Shown here piece by piece: positions 16,385-24,372 of a stretch of 64,000 bases of DNA. This DNA is from Comamonas testosteroni TK102 (lineage in GTDB: Bacteria > Pseudomonadota > Gammaproteobacteria > Burkholderiales > Burkholderiaceae_C). Both the position numbers and the translations under genes were made by a program. The notes under the pieces are model-generated. The model saw only the letters and a list, made by a program, of their open reading frames with translations, was not told where the DNA came from and did no database searches. The stretch lies in contig NZ_CP006704.1 in the NCBI RefSeq assembly GCF_000739375.1, positions 2,356,001 to 2,420,000 on the forward strand. The letters are read 5' to 3'. How positions within the stretch are numbered: the first letter of the stretch is position 1; every line of letters starts with the position of its first letter.

Positions 16385-17787
16385 ACGGGCCAAACCCCAT
16401 GCGCACCGCGGTGCTGACACTGATCGCCGTGGTGCTGGCCGGCTGCTCTTTTGCGCCGACCTACGACAGGCCTGCTGCGCCCATCCCCGGCAGTTGGAGT
16501 GCGGCCTCGGCAGCCACACCTGTATCGGTGCAGAGCTTGCACTGGAAGGATTTCGTGATCGATGAGCGCCTGCGCTCGCGTATCGAAACAGCGCTGGCCA
16601 ACAACCGCGATCTGCGCCAGACGCTGCTCAATGTGCAGACCGCACGCGCGGCCTATCGCGTGCAGCGTGCGGACCAACTGCCCGGTCTGGAAGCGCAGGC
16701 CAGTGGCAACCGCCAGCGCCTGCCTGCCGATCTGAGCGGCACGGGAGCGGCCAGGGTGCAGAGCAACTATCAGGCTGGCGTCGGGTTGATGGCTTTCGAG
16801 CTTGATCTCTTCGGCCGCATGCGCTCGTTGTCCGAGGCCGCACTGATGGAATACCTGGCCACCGAGGAGACCGCGCGCAGCGTGCAGATCAGTCTGGTCG
16901 CCGAAGTGATCCAGGCCTCGCTGGCGCACGACAGCGCGCGGCAGCGCCAGGTCCTGGCGCTGCGCACCTTGCAGGCGCGCGATAAGGAGTGGCAGCTGAT
17001 GAGCGAGCGTCGCAAGACCGGCACGGCCGGCCGCCTGGACGAGCAGGAGGCTCAAGGCCAGCTCGAACTGGCGCGCGCCGAAGTCGAGCGCTTGTCACGC
17101 GAGCTGCGCCAGGCGGCAAACGCGCTGGACTGGCTGGTGGGCGATGGCTCGGTCCAGGCGGCAGCGGATCTGAGTGCCGCTCCCCTGGTGCAGGAGATCG
17201 GTGCCGGCCTGCCGTCCGATCTGCTGGAGCTGCGCCCGGACATCCGTGCCGCCGAATACCAACTGCGTTCGCGCAATGCGAGCATCGGCGCTACGCGGGC
17301 CGCATTCTTTCCACGCATTTCCCTCACGGGCTCCTACGGCTCTGCCAGTGCTGAGCTCTCCGATCTGTTTGCCGCTGGCCAGCGCTCCTGGTCCTTCATG
17401 CCGCAGCTCAGCCTGCCGATTTTTGATGGCGGCCGCAATCGCGCCAATTTGGAGATCGCGCAGCTGCGCAAGGACATGGCGATAGCCAGTTACGAGCGCA
17501 GCATCCAGACGGCGTTTCGTGAAGTCAGTGACGCGCTGGCCTCCGTCGAGACCCTGAGGCGCGAGGAGCTGGCCCGCCAGCGGCTGGTGCAGACCAGCGC
17601 GAATACGCTCAAGCTCGCCGAGCTGCGCTATCGCGCCGGGCTGGACAGCCATCTGCGCTATCTGGATGCACAGCGCACGGACTTTGCGCAGCAGATGGCT
17701 CTGATCGAGGTCAGTACTCAGCGGCAAATGGCCCTGGCCACCCTGTTCAAGGCACTGGGCGGAGGCTGGGGTCGAGCGGCTGGTTGA
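16381..17787 (+). CDS. Outer-membrane efflux channel, OprM/NodT family lipoprotein
   Basis: A TolC-like channel completing the tripartite pump. The true start is the ATG at 16381 overlapping the pump stop; the reading frame runs far upstream only as a shadow. The 468 residues start with a lipoprotein signal ending LAGC (Cys22), then FAPTYDRPAAPIP, typical of NodT-type factors, and contain two outer-membrane-efflux repeats with LRPDIRAAEYQLRSRNASIG at the repeat junction and YRAGLDSHLRYLDAQR near the end. A terminator follows. Confidence 0.94.
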   Translation: MNGPNPMRTAVLTLIAVVLAGCSFAPTYDRPAAPIPGSWSAASAATPVSVQSLHWKDFVIDERLRSRIETALANNRDLRQTLLNVQTARAAYRVQRADQLPGLEAQASGNRQRLPADLSGTGAARVQSNYQAGVGLMAFELDLFGRMRSLSEAALMEYLATEETARSVQISLVAEVIQASLAHDSARQRQVLALRTLQARDKEWQLMSERRKTGTAGRLDEQEAQGQLELARAEVERLSRELRQAANALDWLVGDGSVQAAADLSAAPLVQEIGAGLPSDLLELRPDIRAAEYQLRSRNASIGATRAAFFPRISLTGSYGSASAELSDLFAAGQRSWSFMPQLSLPIFDGGRNRANLEIAQLRKDMAIASYERSIQTAFREVSDALASVETLRREELARQRLVQTSANTLKLAELRYRAGLDSHLRYLDAQRTDFAQQMALIEVSTQRQMALATLFKALGGGWGRAAG

Positions 17788-17864
17788 GTGTTGCTTGGCT
17801 TGTCGCTCGTCAACCAGCCTCACACGAGCTCGGCCGCCAGGAGCAATCCGGCGCTGCGGGCGCG

Positions 17865-17897
17865 AGAGCCCAGGACGCGGTCCAGGCTCTTTTTTTG
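17865..17897 (+). terminator. Terminator of the RND operon
   Basis: AGAGCC and GGCTCT pair around an inner GGAC/GTCC stem, followed by seven T (17891-17897). The rest of the 17788-18034 gap shows nothing recognisable. Confidence 0.75.
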
Positions 17898-18034
17898 CGC
17901 ATGGGCGGCGGCAAGACTGCTTGCTGGCTCGCCAACACCATGCAGTCCCTCGCATTCGCCGGTGCCAGGCTGGATTCATGTGGCGCTAATGCTGCACCGT
18001 GAATTCAATTCGCATTCACTGCCGAATGCGCTAA

Positions 18035-18070
18035 AAAGAAAAAAGGCCTTGAATTGCTTCAAGGCCTTTT
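18035..18070 (-). terminator. Terminator of the tRNA-Ser pair
   Basis: AAAAGGCCTTGAA-TTGC-TTCAAGGCCTTTT is a perfect 13-bp stem. The A-rich run at 18033-18044 provides the minus-strand T-tract. Confidence 0.85.
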
Positions 18071-18076
18071 GTCATT

Positions 18077-18167
18077 TGGCGGAGCAGGCGGGATTCGAAC
18101 CCGCGGTGGGCTATTAACCCACACACGCTTTCCAGGCGTGCGACTTAAACCACTCATCCACCGCTCC
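18077..18167 (-). tRNA. tRNA-Ser (anticodon GGA), copy 1
   Basis: Read on the minus strand: acceptor GGAGCGG pairing with CTGCTCC, anticodon loop CTGGAAA (anticodon GGA), a long variable arm (TGTGGGTTAATAGCCCAC) typical of serine tRNAs, T-loop GGTTCGAATCC, and an encoded GCCA end at 18077-18080. The gene is 91 nt including CCA and identical to copy 2. Confidence 0.96.
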
Positions 18168-18183
18168 ACTCATCCACCGCTCC
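18168..18183 (-). repeat. 16-nt tandem duplication of the tRNA-Ser 5' end
   Basis: ACTCATCCACCGCTCC (18168-18183) repeats exactly the last 16 nt of copy 1 (18152-18167). Transcripts from copy 2 therefore carry the tRNA 5' sequence twice in a row before the mature copy 1. Confidence 0.9.
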
Positions 18184-18251
18184 ACAGCGATCCCAAAAAT
18201 ACTTCATTGCTGAAGTAAAAAACCAAGTGTGGTCGACTTGATTTTAAAATC

Positions 18252-18342
18252 TGGCGGAGCAGGCGGGATTCGAACCCGCGGTGGGCTATTAACCCACACA
18301 CGCTTTCCAGGCGTGCGACTTAAACCACTCATCCACCGCTCC
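18252..18342 (-). tRNA. tRNA-Ser (anticodon GGA), copy 2
   Basis: Identical in sequence and length to copy 1, 84 bp upstream of it in the direction of transcription, with CCA encoded at 18252-18254. It is probably the first gene of a two-tRNA transcript ending at the hairpin at 18041-18070. A TAGAAT near 18360 on the minus strand is a plausible -10. Confidence 0.96.
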
Positions 18343-18385
18343 GTGTGATGAAGCCGCTATTCTAACCAGAAATTTCGACCTCAAA

Positions 18386-18414
18386 ATGAAAGTGCAGAAA
18401 GTTCTTTTCTGCAC
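18386..18414 (-). terminator. Terminator of the nfeD/SPFH operon
   Basis: GTGCAGAAA-GTTCT-TTTCTGCAC (18392-18414), followed on the minus strand by a T-rich stretch. It separates the SPFH gene from the tRNA promoter. Confidence 0.7.
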
Positions 18415-18433
18415 GGCGCATCAGGTGAGGCGG

Positions 18434-19354
18434 TCAGGCGCTCTTGCCCACTTGCACCATCTTCATGGCGGAGGCAATCAGGCCGGAGACTTCGGTCATG
18501 TTTGCAGGAATGACCAGGGTGGTGTTGGAGTCTGCTGCCACCTTGCTGTAGGCCTCCACGGCGCTTTCAGCCACCTTGAGCTGTACCGCCTGCTCGCCGC
18601 CGGGCTGGCGGATGGCCGTGGCCACGCGCTCCAGTGCCTGTCCGGTGGCTTCGGCCACGGTGGTGATGGCTGCGGCCTCGCCCTGGGCCTTGTTGATGGC
18701 AGCCTGCTTTTCGCCTTCGGAGCGGGCGATGAAGGCCTCGCGCTCGCCGGTGGCGATATTGATCTGCTCCTGGCGGCGGCCTTCGGAAGCGGCGATCAGG
18801 GCACGCTTTTCACGTTCAGCCGTGATCTGGGCCTGCATGGAACGCAGAATTTCAGCGGGCGGTGTCAGGTCCTTGATTTCGTAGCGCAGCACCTTCACAC
18901 CCCAGTTCAGCGCGGCCTCGTCGATGGCATTGACGACCTGGGCGTTGATCATGTCGCGTTCCTCGAAGGTCTTGTCCAGCTCCAGCTTGCCGATCACGCT
19001 GCGCAGCGAGGTCTGGGCGAGCTGGGTGACGGCCATGATGTAGTTGGACGAACCATAGCTGGCGCGCATGGGGTCGGTCACCTGGAAGTAGAGAATGCCG
19101 TCCACAGTCAGCTGCGTGTTGTCGCGCGTGATGCAGACCTGGCTGGGCACGTCCAGGGGAATTTCCTTGAGGCTGTGCTTGTAGGCGATGCGGTCGACGA
19201 ACGGGATCAGAAAGTTCAGGCCGGGCGTGAGCGTGCCTGCATATTTGCCCAGACGCTCCTTGACCCATGCATGCTGCTGGGGGACCACCTTGATCGAGCG
19301 GACGATGAAGATGACGGCAATGATGGCGATGGCGAGAGGGACTGCGTAATCCAT
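18434..19354 (-). CDS. SPFH/band 7 (stomatin-like, QmcA type) membrane protein
   Basis: The start at 19354 has GGAG upstream and gives 306 residues: one N-terminal membrane helix (YAVPLAIAIIAVIFIVRSI), then the SPFH domain (VPQQHAWVKERLGKYAGTLTPGLNFLIPF), and a long Ala/Glu-rich coiled coil (about residues 180-260: TAEREKRALIAASEGRRQEQ). Such proteins form oligomeric membrane microdomain scaffolds and are often co-encoded with NfeD proteins, as here; nfeD lies 90 bp upstream on the same strand. Confidence 0.93.
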   Translation of the reverse strand: MDYAVPLAIAIIAVIFIVRSIKVVPQQHAWVKERLGKYAGTLTPGLNFLIPFVDRIAYKHSLKEIPLDVPSQVCITRDNTQLTVDGILYFQVTDPMRASYGSSNYIMAVTQLAQTSLRSVIGKLELDKTFEERDMINAQVVNAIDEAALNWGVKVLRYEIKDLTPPAEILRSMQAQITAEREKRALIAASEGRRQEQINIATGEREAFIARSEGEKQAAINKAQGEAAAITTVAEATGQALERVATAIRQPGGEQAVQLKVAESAVEAYSKVAADSNTTLVIPANMTEVSGLIASAMKMVQVGKSA

Positions 19355-19444
19355 ATTGTCTCCAGCCCTTGTGGGGCGTTGGTGTGAAGAAAGAGTGCGA
19401 GGCGTTCCAGCGTCCAGCATAACCATGCCGGGGCTGGGCGGTGA

Positions 19445-19870
19445 TCAGATCTTGTCAACCAGCAGGCGGTTGCCGATGACTTCGGCCACGCGGTGGGGGC
19501 CGGGAATGGGCAGGGCGCCCTGGCGTCCCATGACGGTCCAGGTGGCGCCGCGATAGCGGACCTGGGCCGTGCCGTCGGTGTTCCACTGCTCCACGACCAC
19601 GGTCTCACCCACATCCATGTTGACATCGCGATTGCTGGAGGCGGGCTGTCTGCGCGGGCTGCGCTTGCGCAGCAGATAGCAGACGAGGACGGCGCCCGAG
19701 CCCAGCAGCGCCGCGGCGACGATCTGGCTGCTGGTGCCCATGCCGAAATGAGCGCACAGTGCGCCGACAATGGCACCCAGAGCCAGCATGAGGAGATAGA
19801 AAGTGCCGGTCAACAGCTCTGCAATGACCAGCAAACCGACAAGCAACCACCATGCGGTGGAGAGATCCAT
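19445..19870 (-). CDS. NfeD family membrane protein
   Basis: The start at 19870 has AGGAG at a good distance and yields 141 residues: two or three membrane helices (WWLLVGLLVIAELLTGTFYL; LGAIVGALCAHFG; QIVAAALLGSGAVLVCYLL) followed by an OB-fold end (VGETVVVEQW ... AQVRYRGATWTV ... VAEVIGNRLLVDKI). It is the short NfeD form without the serine-protease domain. NfeD proteins partner stomatin-like proteins; the pair forms a leftward operon diverging from the decarboxylase. Confidence 0.92.
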   Translation of the reverse strand: MDLSTAWWLLVGLLVIAELLTGTFYLLMLALGAIVGALCAHFGMGTSSQIVAAALLGSGAVLVCYLLRKRSPRRQPASSNRDVNMDVGETVVVEQWNTDGTAQVRYRGATWTVMGRQGALPIPGPHRVAEVIGNRLLVDKI

Positions 19871-19937
19871 ATCTGAACTCCTGTTAAGGGCTGTATTTAG
19901 TGCACCACATTCTGGGTTAAAAACAGCCTGTTTCAAA

Positions 19938-19983
19938 GCCGCAATAAGGATATTCCTTACACTTCGCGGCTGTTTCGTTTTTT
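19938..19983 (+). promoter_or_regulatory. Hairpin plus T-tract in the decarboxylase leader
   Basis: GCCGC (19938-19942) pairs with GCGGC (19966-19970) around an inner TAAGGA-TAT-TCCTTA stem, followed by GTTTCGTTTTTTT-type sequence ending about 27 bp before the start codon. It has the form of an intrinsic terminator facing into the gene, so it may be an attenuator; it could also end antisense transcripts. Confidence 0.45.
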
Positions 19984-20009
19984 AGGCCTGATTGGTACGG
20001 AGGCTGTTC

Positions 20010-22595
20010 ATGAAGTTTCGCTTTCCCATCGTCATCATCGACGAGGACTATCGTTCCGAGAACACCTCGGGACTGGGCATCCGCGCCCTGGCTCAAGCCA
20101 TTGAAGAAGAGGGCTTTGAAGTCCTGGGCGTGACCAGCTATGGCGATCTGTCGCAGTTCGCCCAGCAGCAAAGCCGGGCCAGCGCCTTTATTTTGTCGAT
20201 CGACGACGAGGAATTCCAGCTCGGCGGCGACAAGGACCCCATCATTCACAGCCTGCGCGACTTCATCGGTGAAGTGCGCCGCAAGAATGAAGAGGTGCCC
20301 ATCTACATCTACGGCGAGACCAAGACCAGCCGTCACCTGCCCAACGACATTCTGCGTGAGCTGCATGGCTTCATTCACATGTTCGAGGATACACCCGAGT
20401 TCGTGGCCAAGCACATCATCCGCGAAGCCAAGAGCTATCTGGAGAGCGTGCAGCCTCCTTTCTTCAAGGCGCTGCTGGACTACGCCGAAGACGGCTCCTA
20501 CAGCTGGCACTGCCCCGGTCACTCGGGCGGCGTGGCCTTTCTCAAGAGCCCCGTGGGCCAGATGTATCACCAGTTCTACGGTGAGAACATGCTGCGCGCC
20601 GACGTCTGCAATGCCGTGGAGGAGCTGGGCCAGCTGCTGGACCACAACGGCGCCATCGGCGAGTCCGAGCGCAATGCCGCGCGCATCTTCAATGCCGATC
20701 ACTGCTACTTTGTGACCAATGGCACATCGACCTCCAACAAGATCGTCTGGCACCACACCGTGGCACCCGGCGATGTGGTGGTGGTGGACCGCAACTGCCA
20801 CAAATCCATCCTGCACTCGATCATCATGACGGGTGTGATTCCGGTGTTCCTCAAGCCCACGCGCAATCACTTCGGCATCATCGGACCGATTCCGCAGAGC
20901 GAGTTCTCGGTCGAGTCCATCCAGGCCAAGATCGCCGCCAACCCCCTGCTCAAGGGTGTGGACGCCAAGGCCGTCAAGCCCCGCGTGCTGACGCTGACGC
21001 AGTCCACCTACGACGGTGTGCTCTACAACACCGAGACCATCAAGGGTATGCTGGACGGCTATGTGGCCAATCTGCACTTTGATGAGGCCTGGCTGCCCCA
21101 CGCTGCCTTCCACCCCTTCTACGGCAGCTATCACGCCATGGGCAAGAAGCGCAAGCGCCCGGTGCATTCGGTGGTCTATGCCACCCAGTCCATCCACAAG
21201 CTGCTCGCCGGCATCAGCCAGGCCTCGCATGTGCTGGTGCAGGACAGCCAGACCGAGAAGCTGGACCACCCGCTGTTCAACGAGGCGTATCTGATGCACA
21301 CCTCGACTAGCCCCCAGTACAGCATCATCGCCAGCTGCGATGTGGCTGCCGCCATGATGGAGCCGCCCGGCGGCACGGCCCTGGTGGAAGAGTCGATTGT
21401 CGAGGCGCTGGACTTCCGCCGTGCCATGCGCAAGGTGGAGGACGAGTTCGGCGACGACGACTGGTGGTTCGAGGTCTGGGGCCCTGAAGCCCTGGCCGAG
21501 GAAGGCGTGGGCACGGCCCAGGACTGGATCATCCGCGGCACGGACGCATCGACCAAGACCCGCTCCAAGAAGAACGGCAAGGAGTTCGACAACTGGCACG
21601 GCTTTGGCGATCTGGCCGATGGCTTCAACATGCTGGACCCCATCAAGTCCACCATCGTCACGCCCGGCCTGGACCTGGACGGCGACTTTGCCGACACCGG
21701 CATTCCCGCGTCCATCGTCACCAAATACCTGGCCGAGCACGGCGTGGTGGTCGAGAAGACCGGCCTGTACTCCTTCTTCATCATGTTCACCATCGGCATC
21801 ACCAAGGGCCGCTGGAACACCATGCTGACGGCGCTGCAGCAGTTCAAGGACGATTACGACCGCAACCAGCCTCTGGCGCGCATCCTGCCCGAGTTCTGCC
21901 AGCAGCACCGCCGCTACGAGCGCATGGGCCTCAAGGACCTGTGCCAGCACGTGCACGAGCTGTACGCCAAGTACGATATCGCACGCCTGACGACCGAGAT
22001 GTATCTGTCGGATCTCAAGCCCACGATGAAGCCCTCGGATGCCTATGCGCATATCGCGCAGCGCAGGACCGAGCGTGTGGAAATCGACCATCTGGTCGGC
22101 CGCACCACCGTGGGTCTGGTCACGCCTTACCCGCCCGGAATTCCGTTGCTGATCCCCGGTGAAGTCTTCAACAAGAAGATCGTGGACTACCTGGTGTTCG
22201 CGCGCGAGTTCGCCAAGGAGTGCCCGGGCTTCGAGACCGATATCCACGGTCTGGTGGAGCTGGAAGACGAAAACGGCGAGATCCGCTATTACGCGGACTG
22301 CGTCGCGGAGACCCAATCCGTGCCTGCCAAGAAGGCCCCTGCGGCCAAGAAGCCTGCAGCCAAGTCCGGCGCGGTCAAGGCGGCAGCCAAGCCCGTGGCG
22401 AAGACGGCGGCCAAGTCCGTAGCCAAGCCTGCGGCAAAGCCCGCCGCCAAGACGGGCAAGGCTTCGCCCAAGGCCAAGGCTTCTACGCCTGCCGATATGG
22501 ACGTGCGTGTGGCCGGAACCGCCGCCAAGCCGGCCCGCAAGGGCAAGAAGCCGGTGCAGGTGGGCGATGCCGGACCGTTTGGTCGCACGCTGTGA
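20010..22595 (+). CDS. PLP-dependent Arg/Lys/Orn decarboxylase with H1-like C-terminal tail
   Basis: A fold-type I decarboxylase that converts a basic amino acid to its polyamine or diamine. The domains are an N-terminal response-regulator-like wing (IVIIDEDYRSENTSGLGIRA), the PLP domain with TNGTSTSNKIV and the PLP lysine in TQSIHKLLAG (K397), and the C-terminal domain to about residue 765. The start at 20010 has ACGGAGG upstream. The last 100 residues are unusual: repeated AAKPAAK-type Lys/Ala/Pro motifs like a histone H1 tail, then KKPVQVGDAGPFGRTL. Family members are normally about 750 residues. Whether arginine, lysine or ornithine is preferred cannot be decided here. Confidence 0.92.
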   Translation: MKFRFPIVIIDEDYRSENTSGLGIRALAQAIEEEGFEVLGVTSYGDLSQFAQQQSRASAFILSIDDEEFQLGGDKDPIIHSLRDFIGEVRRKNEEVPIYIYGETKTSRHLPNDILRELHGFIHMFEDTPEFVAKHIIREAKSYLESVQPPFFKALLDYAEDGSYSWHCPGHSGGVAFLKSPVGQMYHQFYGENMLRADVCNAVEELGQLLDHNGAIGESERNAARIFNADHCYFVTNGTSTSNKIVWHHTVAPGDVVVVDRNCHKSILHSIIMTGVIPVFLKPTRNHFGIIGPIPQSEFSVESIQAKIAANPLLKGVDAKAVKPRVLTLTQSTYDGVLYNTETIKGMLDGYVANLHFDEAWLPHAAFHPFYGSYHAMGKKRKRPVHSVVYATQSIHKLLAGISQASHVLVQDSQTEKLDHPLFNEAYLMHTSTSPQYSIIASCDVAAAMMEPPGGTALVEESIVEALDFRRAMRKVEDEFGDDDWWFEVWGPEALAEEGVGTAQDWIIRGTDASTKTRSKKNGKEFDNWHGFGDLADGFNMLDPIKSTIVTPGLDLDGDFADTGIPASIVTKYLAEHGVVVEKTGLYSFFIMFTIGITKGRWNTMLTALQQFKDDYDRNQPLARILPEFCQQHRRYERMGLKDLCQHVHELYAKYDIARLTTEMYLSDLKPTMKPSDAYAHIAQRRTERVEIDHLVGRTTVGLVTPYPPGIPLLIPGEVFNKKIVDYLVFAREFAKECPGFETDIHGLVELEDENGEIRYYADCVAETQSVPAKKAPAAKKPAAKSGAVKAAAKPVAKTAAKSVAKPAAKPAAKTGKASPKAKASTPADMDVRVAGTAAKPARKGKKPVQVGDAGPFGRTL

Positions 22596-22635
22596 CGCGC
22601 CGATGATTCGTTGACGCGAATCGCTGTGTCAGGAC

Positions 22636-22668
22636 AAAGCCCGGGGTGCTCCGCATGCCGGGCTTTTT
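22636..22668 (+). terminator. Decarboxylase terminator
   Basis: AAAGCCCGG (22636-22644) pairs with CCGGGCTTT (22658-22666), and T residues follow. Confidence 0.85.
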
Positions 22669-22690
22669 CATGCCGGATATGAAAGAGGTC

Positions 22691-23149
22691 ATGCGTTCAC
22701 CACTGTCGATGACTGCTGCAGACCAGCGCCTGTGGCGGGTTCCGGCCGCCTGCAGCCTGGCCTGGGCGCTGTTCATGCTGTGGGGCTGCCTCAATGAAAC
22801 CGGCGCCAGCGGCGGCCTGATCCTGAGGCTGTTCCCGTTTCTGAATGGAATGGCGTATGCGGACAAGCTGGTGCACGCGAGTCTGCACGGCGTGCTGGCC
22901 ACGCTGCTGTGGTGGGCGGCAGTGCTGCGTGCGCGCAGTCTGGGTCGGGCCTGGACGCTGGCGCAGGCCGCATGCGTGGTGGGGCTGTGCGCGGTCTATG
23001 GCGGCCTGATAGAGGGTCTGCAGTCGTTTCTGACTGTCACGCGCGGCGCTGAATGGCTGGATGCGCTGGCCAACACCTTGGGCGCCGGCCTGGCCGTGCT
23101 GTTCTGGCAGAGGCTGGGGTCACGGTGGCTGTATTCATCAAAAATATAG
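22691..23149 (+). CDS. VanZ-like membrane protein
   Basis: The start at 22691 is favoured over the ATGs at 22670 and 22679 because GAAAGAGG sits 5-12 bases before it. The 152 residues contain about four helices and the VanZ-family pattern: DKLVHASLHGVLATLLWWA (His in the second helix), YGGLIEGLQSFLTVTRGAEWLDALANTLGAGLAV (Glu, Arg and Asp conserved). The function of VanZ-like proteins outside glycopeptide resistance is not established. The stop codon lies inside a dispersed repeat. Confidence 0.85.
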   Translation: MRSPLSMTAADQRLWRVPAACSLAWALFMLWGCLNETGASGGLILRLFPFLNGMAYADKLVHASLHGVLATLLWWAAVLRARSLGRAWTLAQAACVVGLCAVYGGLIEGLQSFLTVTRGAEWLDALANTLGAGLAVLFWQRLGSRWLYSSKI

Positions 23150-23172
23150 CAGCTACCGCTTTGTATCACTTG
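23144..23172 (+). repeat. Dispersed ATAGCTGC repeat, copy at the VanZ stop
   Basis: ATATAGCAGCTACCGCTTTG starts in the last codons of the VanZ-like gene and supplies its TAG stop. The A/T-rich tail continues to about 23230. Confidence 0.6.
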
Positions 23173-23238
23173 TTTTCATGGTCGATGTATATGAAAAACA
23201 AGATGAGGAAAGCGGAAGATGCTTCCATTTGAATAGCG

Positions 23239-24258
23239 TCATTCCAGTGTGATCTTCGCGTCGCGGATCAGCGCGGCCCAGCTGGCCTGCTCCTTTTGCA
23301 GATAGGCCTGGGCGTCCTGCAGGCTGCCGCCCATGGGCGTGCTGCCTTCGGATTGCAACTGCTTGAGCACGGCGGGGTCCTGCAGCCCGGTGTTCACTGC
23401 GGCATTGATCTTCTGCGCCAGCGCGGCAGGCGTGTTCCTGGGGGCCACGATCAGCTTCCAGTCCACGGCTTCAAAGCCGGGAAAGCCGGACTCGGCCACG
23501 GTGGGGACCTGGGGCAGGATGGCTAGACGCTTGGCCGAGGTCACCGCCAGTGCGCGCAGGCGCTGGCCCTTGATCATGGGGTAGACCGCCTGAGGCGTGC
23601 CGAACATATAGTGGGTCTGCTTGCCCAGCAGATCGGTCACGGCCGGCGCGGCGCCCTTGTAAGGCACGTTGAGCACATCGATCTTGGCCTTGTAGGAAAG
23701 CATTTCCCCCGCCAGATGGCCCACGGTGCCCGTGGACGCCAGGCCTTGCTTGATGGCGCCGGGCTGGGCCTTGGCCGCGGCAATCAGGTCCTGCAGCGAT
23801 TTCCAGGGCGAATCGGCGGGCACGACCAGCACCACGGGCTGCGAGGCCACCAGCGCCACGGGAAGCAGATCGGTCTTGGCATTGAAAGGCATGCTGGGCA
23901 GCAGCGAGGGATTGATGGCCAGATTGGCGGTCTGTCCTATGCCGAAGGTATAACCGTCGGCAGGTGCCTTGGCGACGGCATCAAGTCCGATATTTCCGCC
24001 CGCACCGGGCTTGTTGTCCACCACGATGACCCAGCGATTCGCGGTCGCCATGCGCTCGCTGATCTGGCGTGTCACCGTGTCGGTGCCGCCGCCAGGCGTG
24101 AAGGGCACGACCATGCGGATCGACTTGGCGGGCCATTCCCCGGGCTGGGCGCTGGCGCTGCCGCTGGCGACCGCCATGGCCATCAGCGCGCAGGCTGCAA
24201 TGGCCTGGCGGCGGTTTGCCGGTCGTGCTGCGCAATGGAGGAAAGAGCTGTGTTTCAT
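23239..24258 (-). CDS. Bug/TctC family periplasmic solute-binding protein
   Basis: The start at 24258 has AGGAG upstream, giving 339 residues with an N-terminal signal ending SASAQPGEWP. It is followed by the family hallmarks: VVPFTPGGGTDTVTRQISER, VDNKPGAGGNIGLDAVAKAPADGYT, and later VPYKGAAPAVTDLLG. These proteins bind carboxylates or related small molecules for tripartite tricarboxylate transporters, but no TctA/TctB membrane genes are nearby. It is third in an operon after a lyase and a CoA-transferase, so its ligand is probably the acid they process. Confidence 0.93.
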   Translation of the reverse strand: MKHSSFLHCAARPANRRQAIAACALMAMAVASGSASAQPGEWPAKSIRMVVPFTPGGGTDTVTRQISERMATANRWVIVVDNKPGAGGNIGLDAVAKAPADGYTFGIGQTANLAINPSLLPSMPFNAKTDLLPVALVASQPVVLVVPADSPWKSLQDLIAAAKAQPGAIKQGLASTGTVGHLAGEMLSYKAKIDVLNVPYKGAAPAVTDLLGKQTHYMFGTPQAVYPMIKGQRLRALAVTSAKRLAILPQVPTVAESGFPGFEAVDWKLIVAPRNTPAALAQKINAAVNTGLQDPAVLKQLQSEGSTPMGGSLQDAQAYLQKEQASWAALIRDAKITLE

Positions 24259-24372
24259 GGTTTTGTCTCCTGGTGGCTGGAAATTGGGGGTAAGGAATCC
24301 CCGCAGGGCGTGCATGGGCGCCCTGTTCTGGGGTGTGCTGAAGAAAGCGGGGCCATGACCCCGCAGGGTCGC

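Noticed and set aside
17788..18117. A 109-codon frame over the RND terminator and tRNA-Ser
   Set aside because: It crosses two terminators and a tRNA gene; the end (EQAGFEPAVGY) is the familiar false peptide produced by reading tRNA sequence.
18077..18342. An integrated island at the tRNA-Ser genes
   Set aside because: No integrase and no foreign cargo lie beside the tRNA genes; only the 16-nt duplication remains unexplained.
19917..22316. A 799-codon open frame antisense to the decarboxylase
   Set aside because: It has a His/Gly/Ala-rich low-information composition, typical of the reverse frame of GC-rich coding sequence, and the sense frame is a recognised enzyme.
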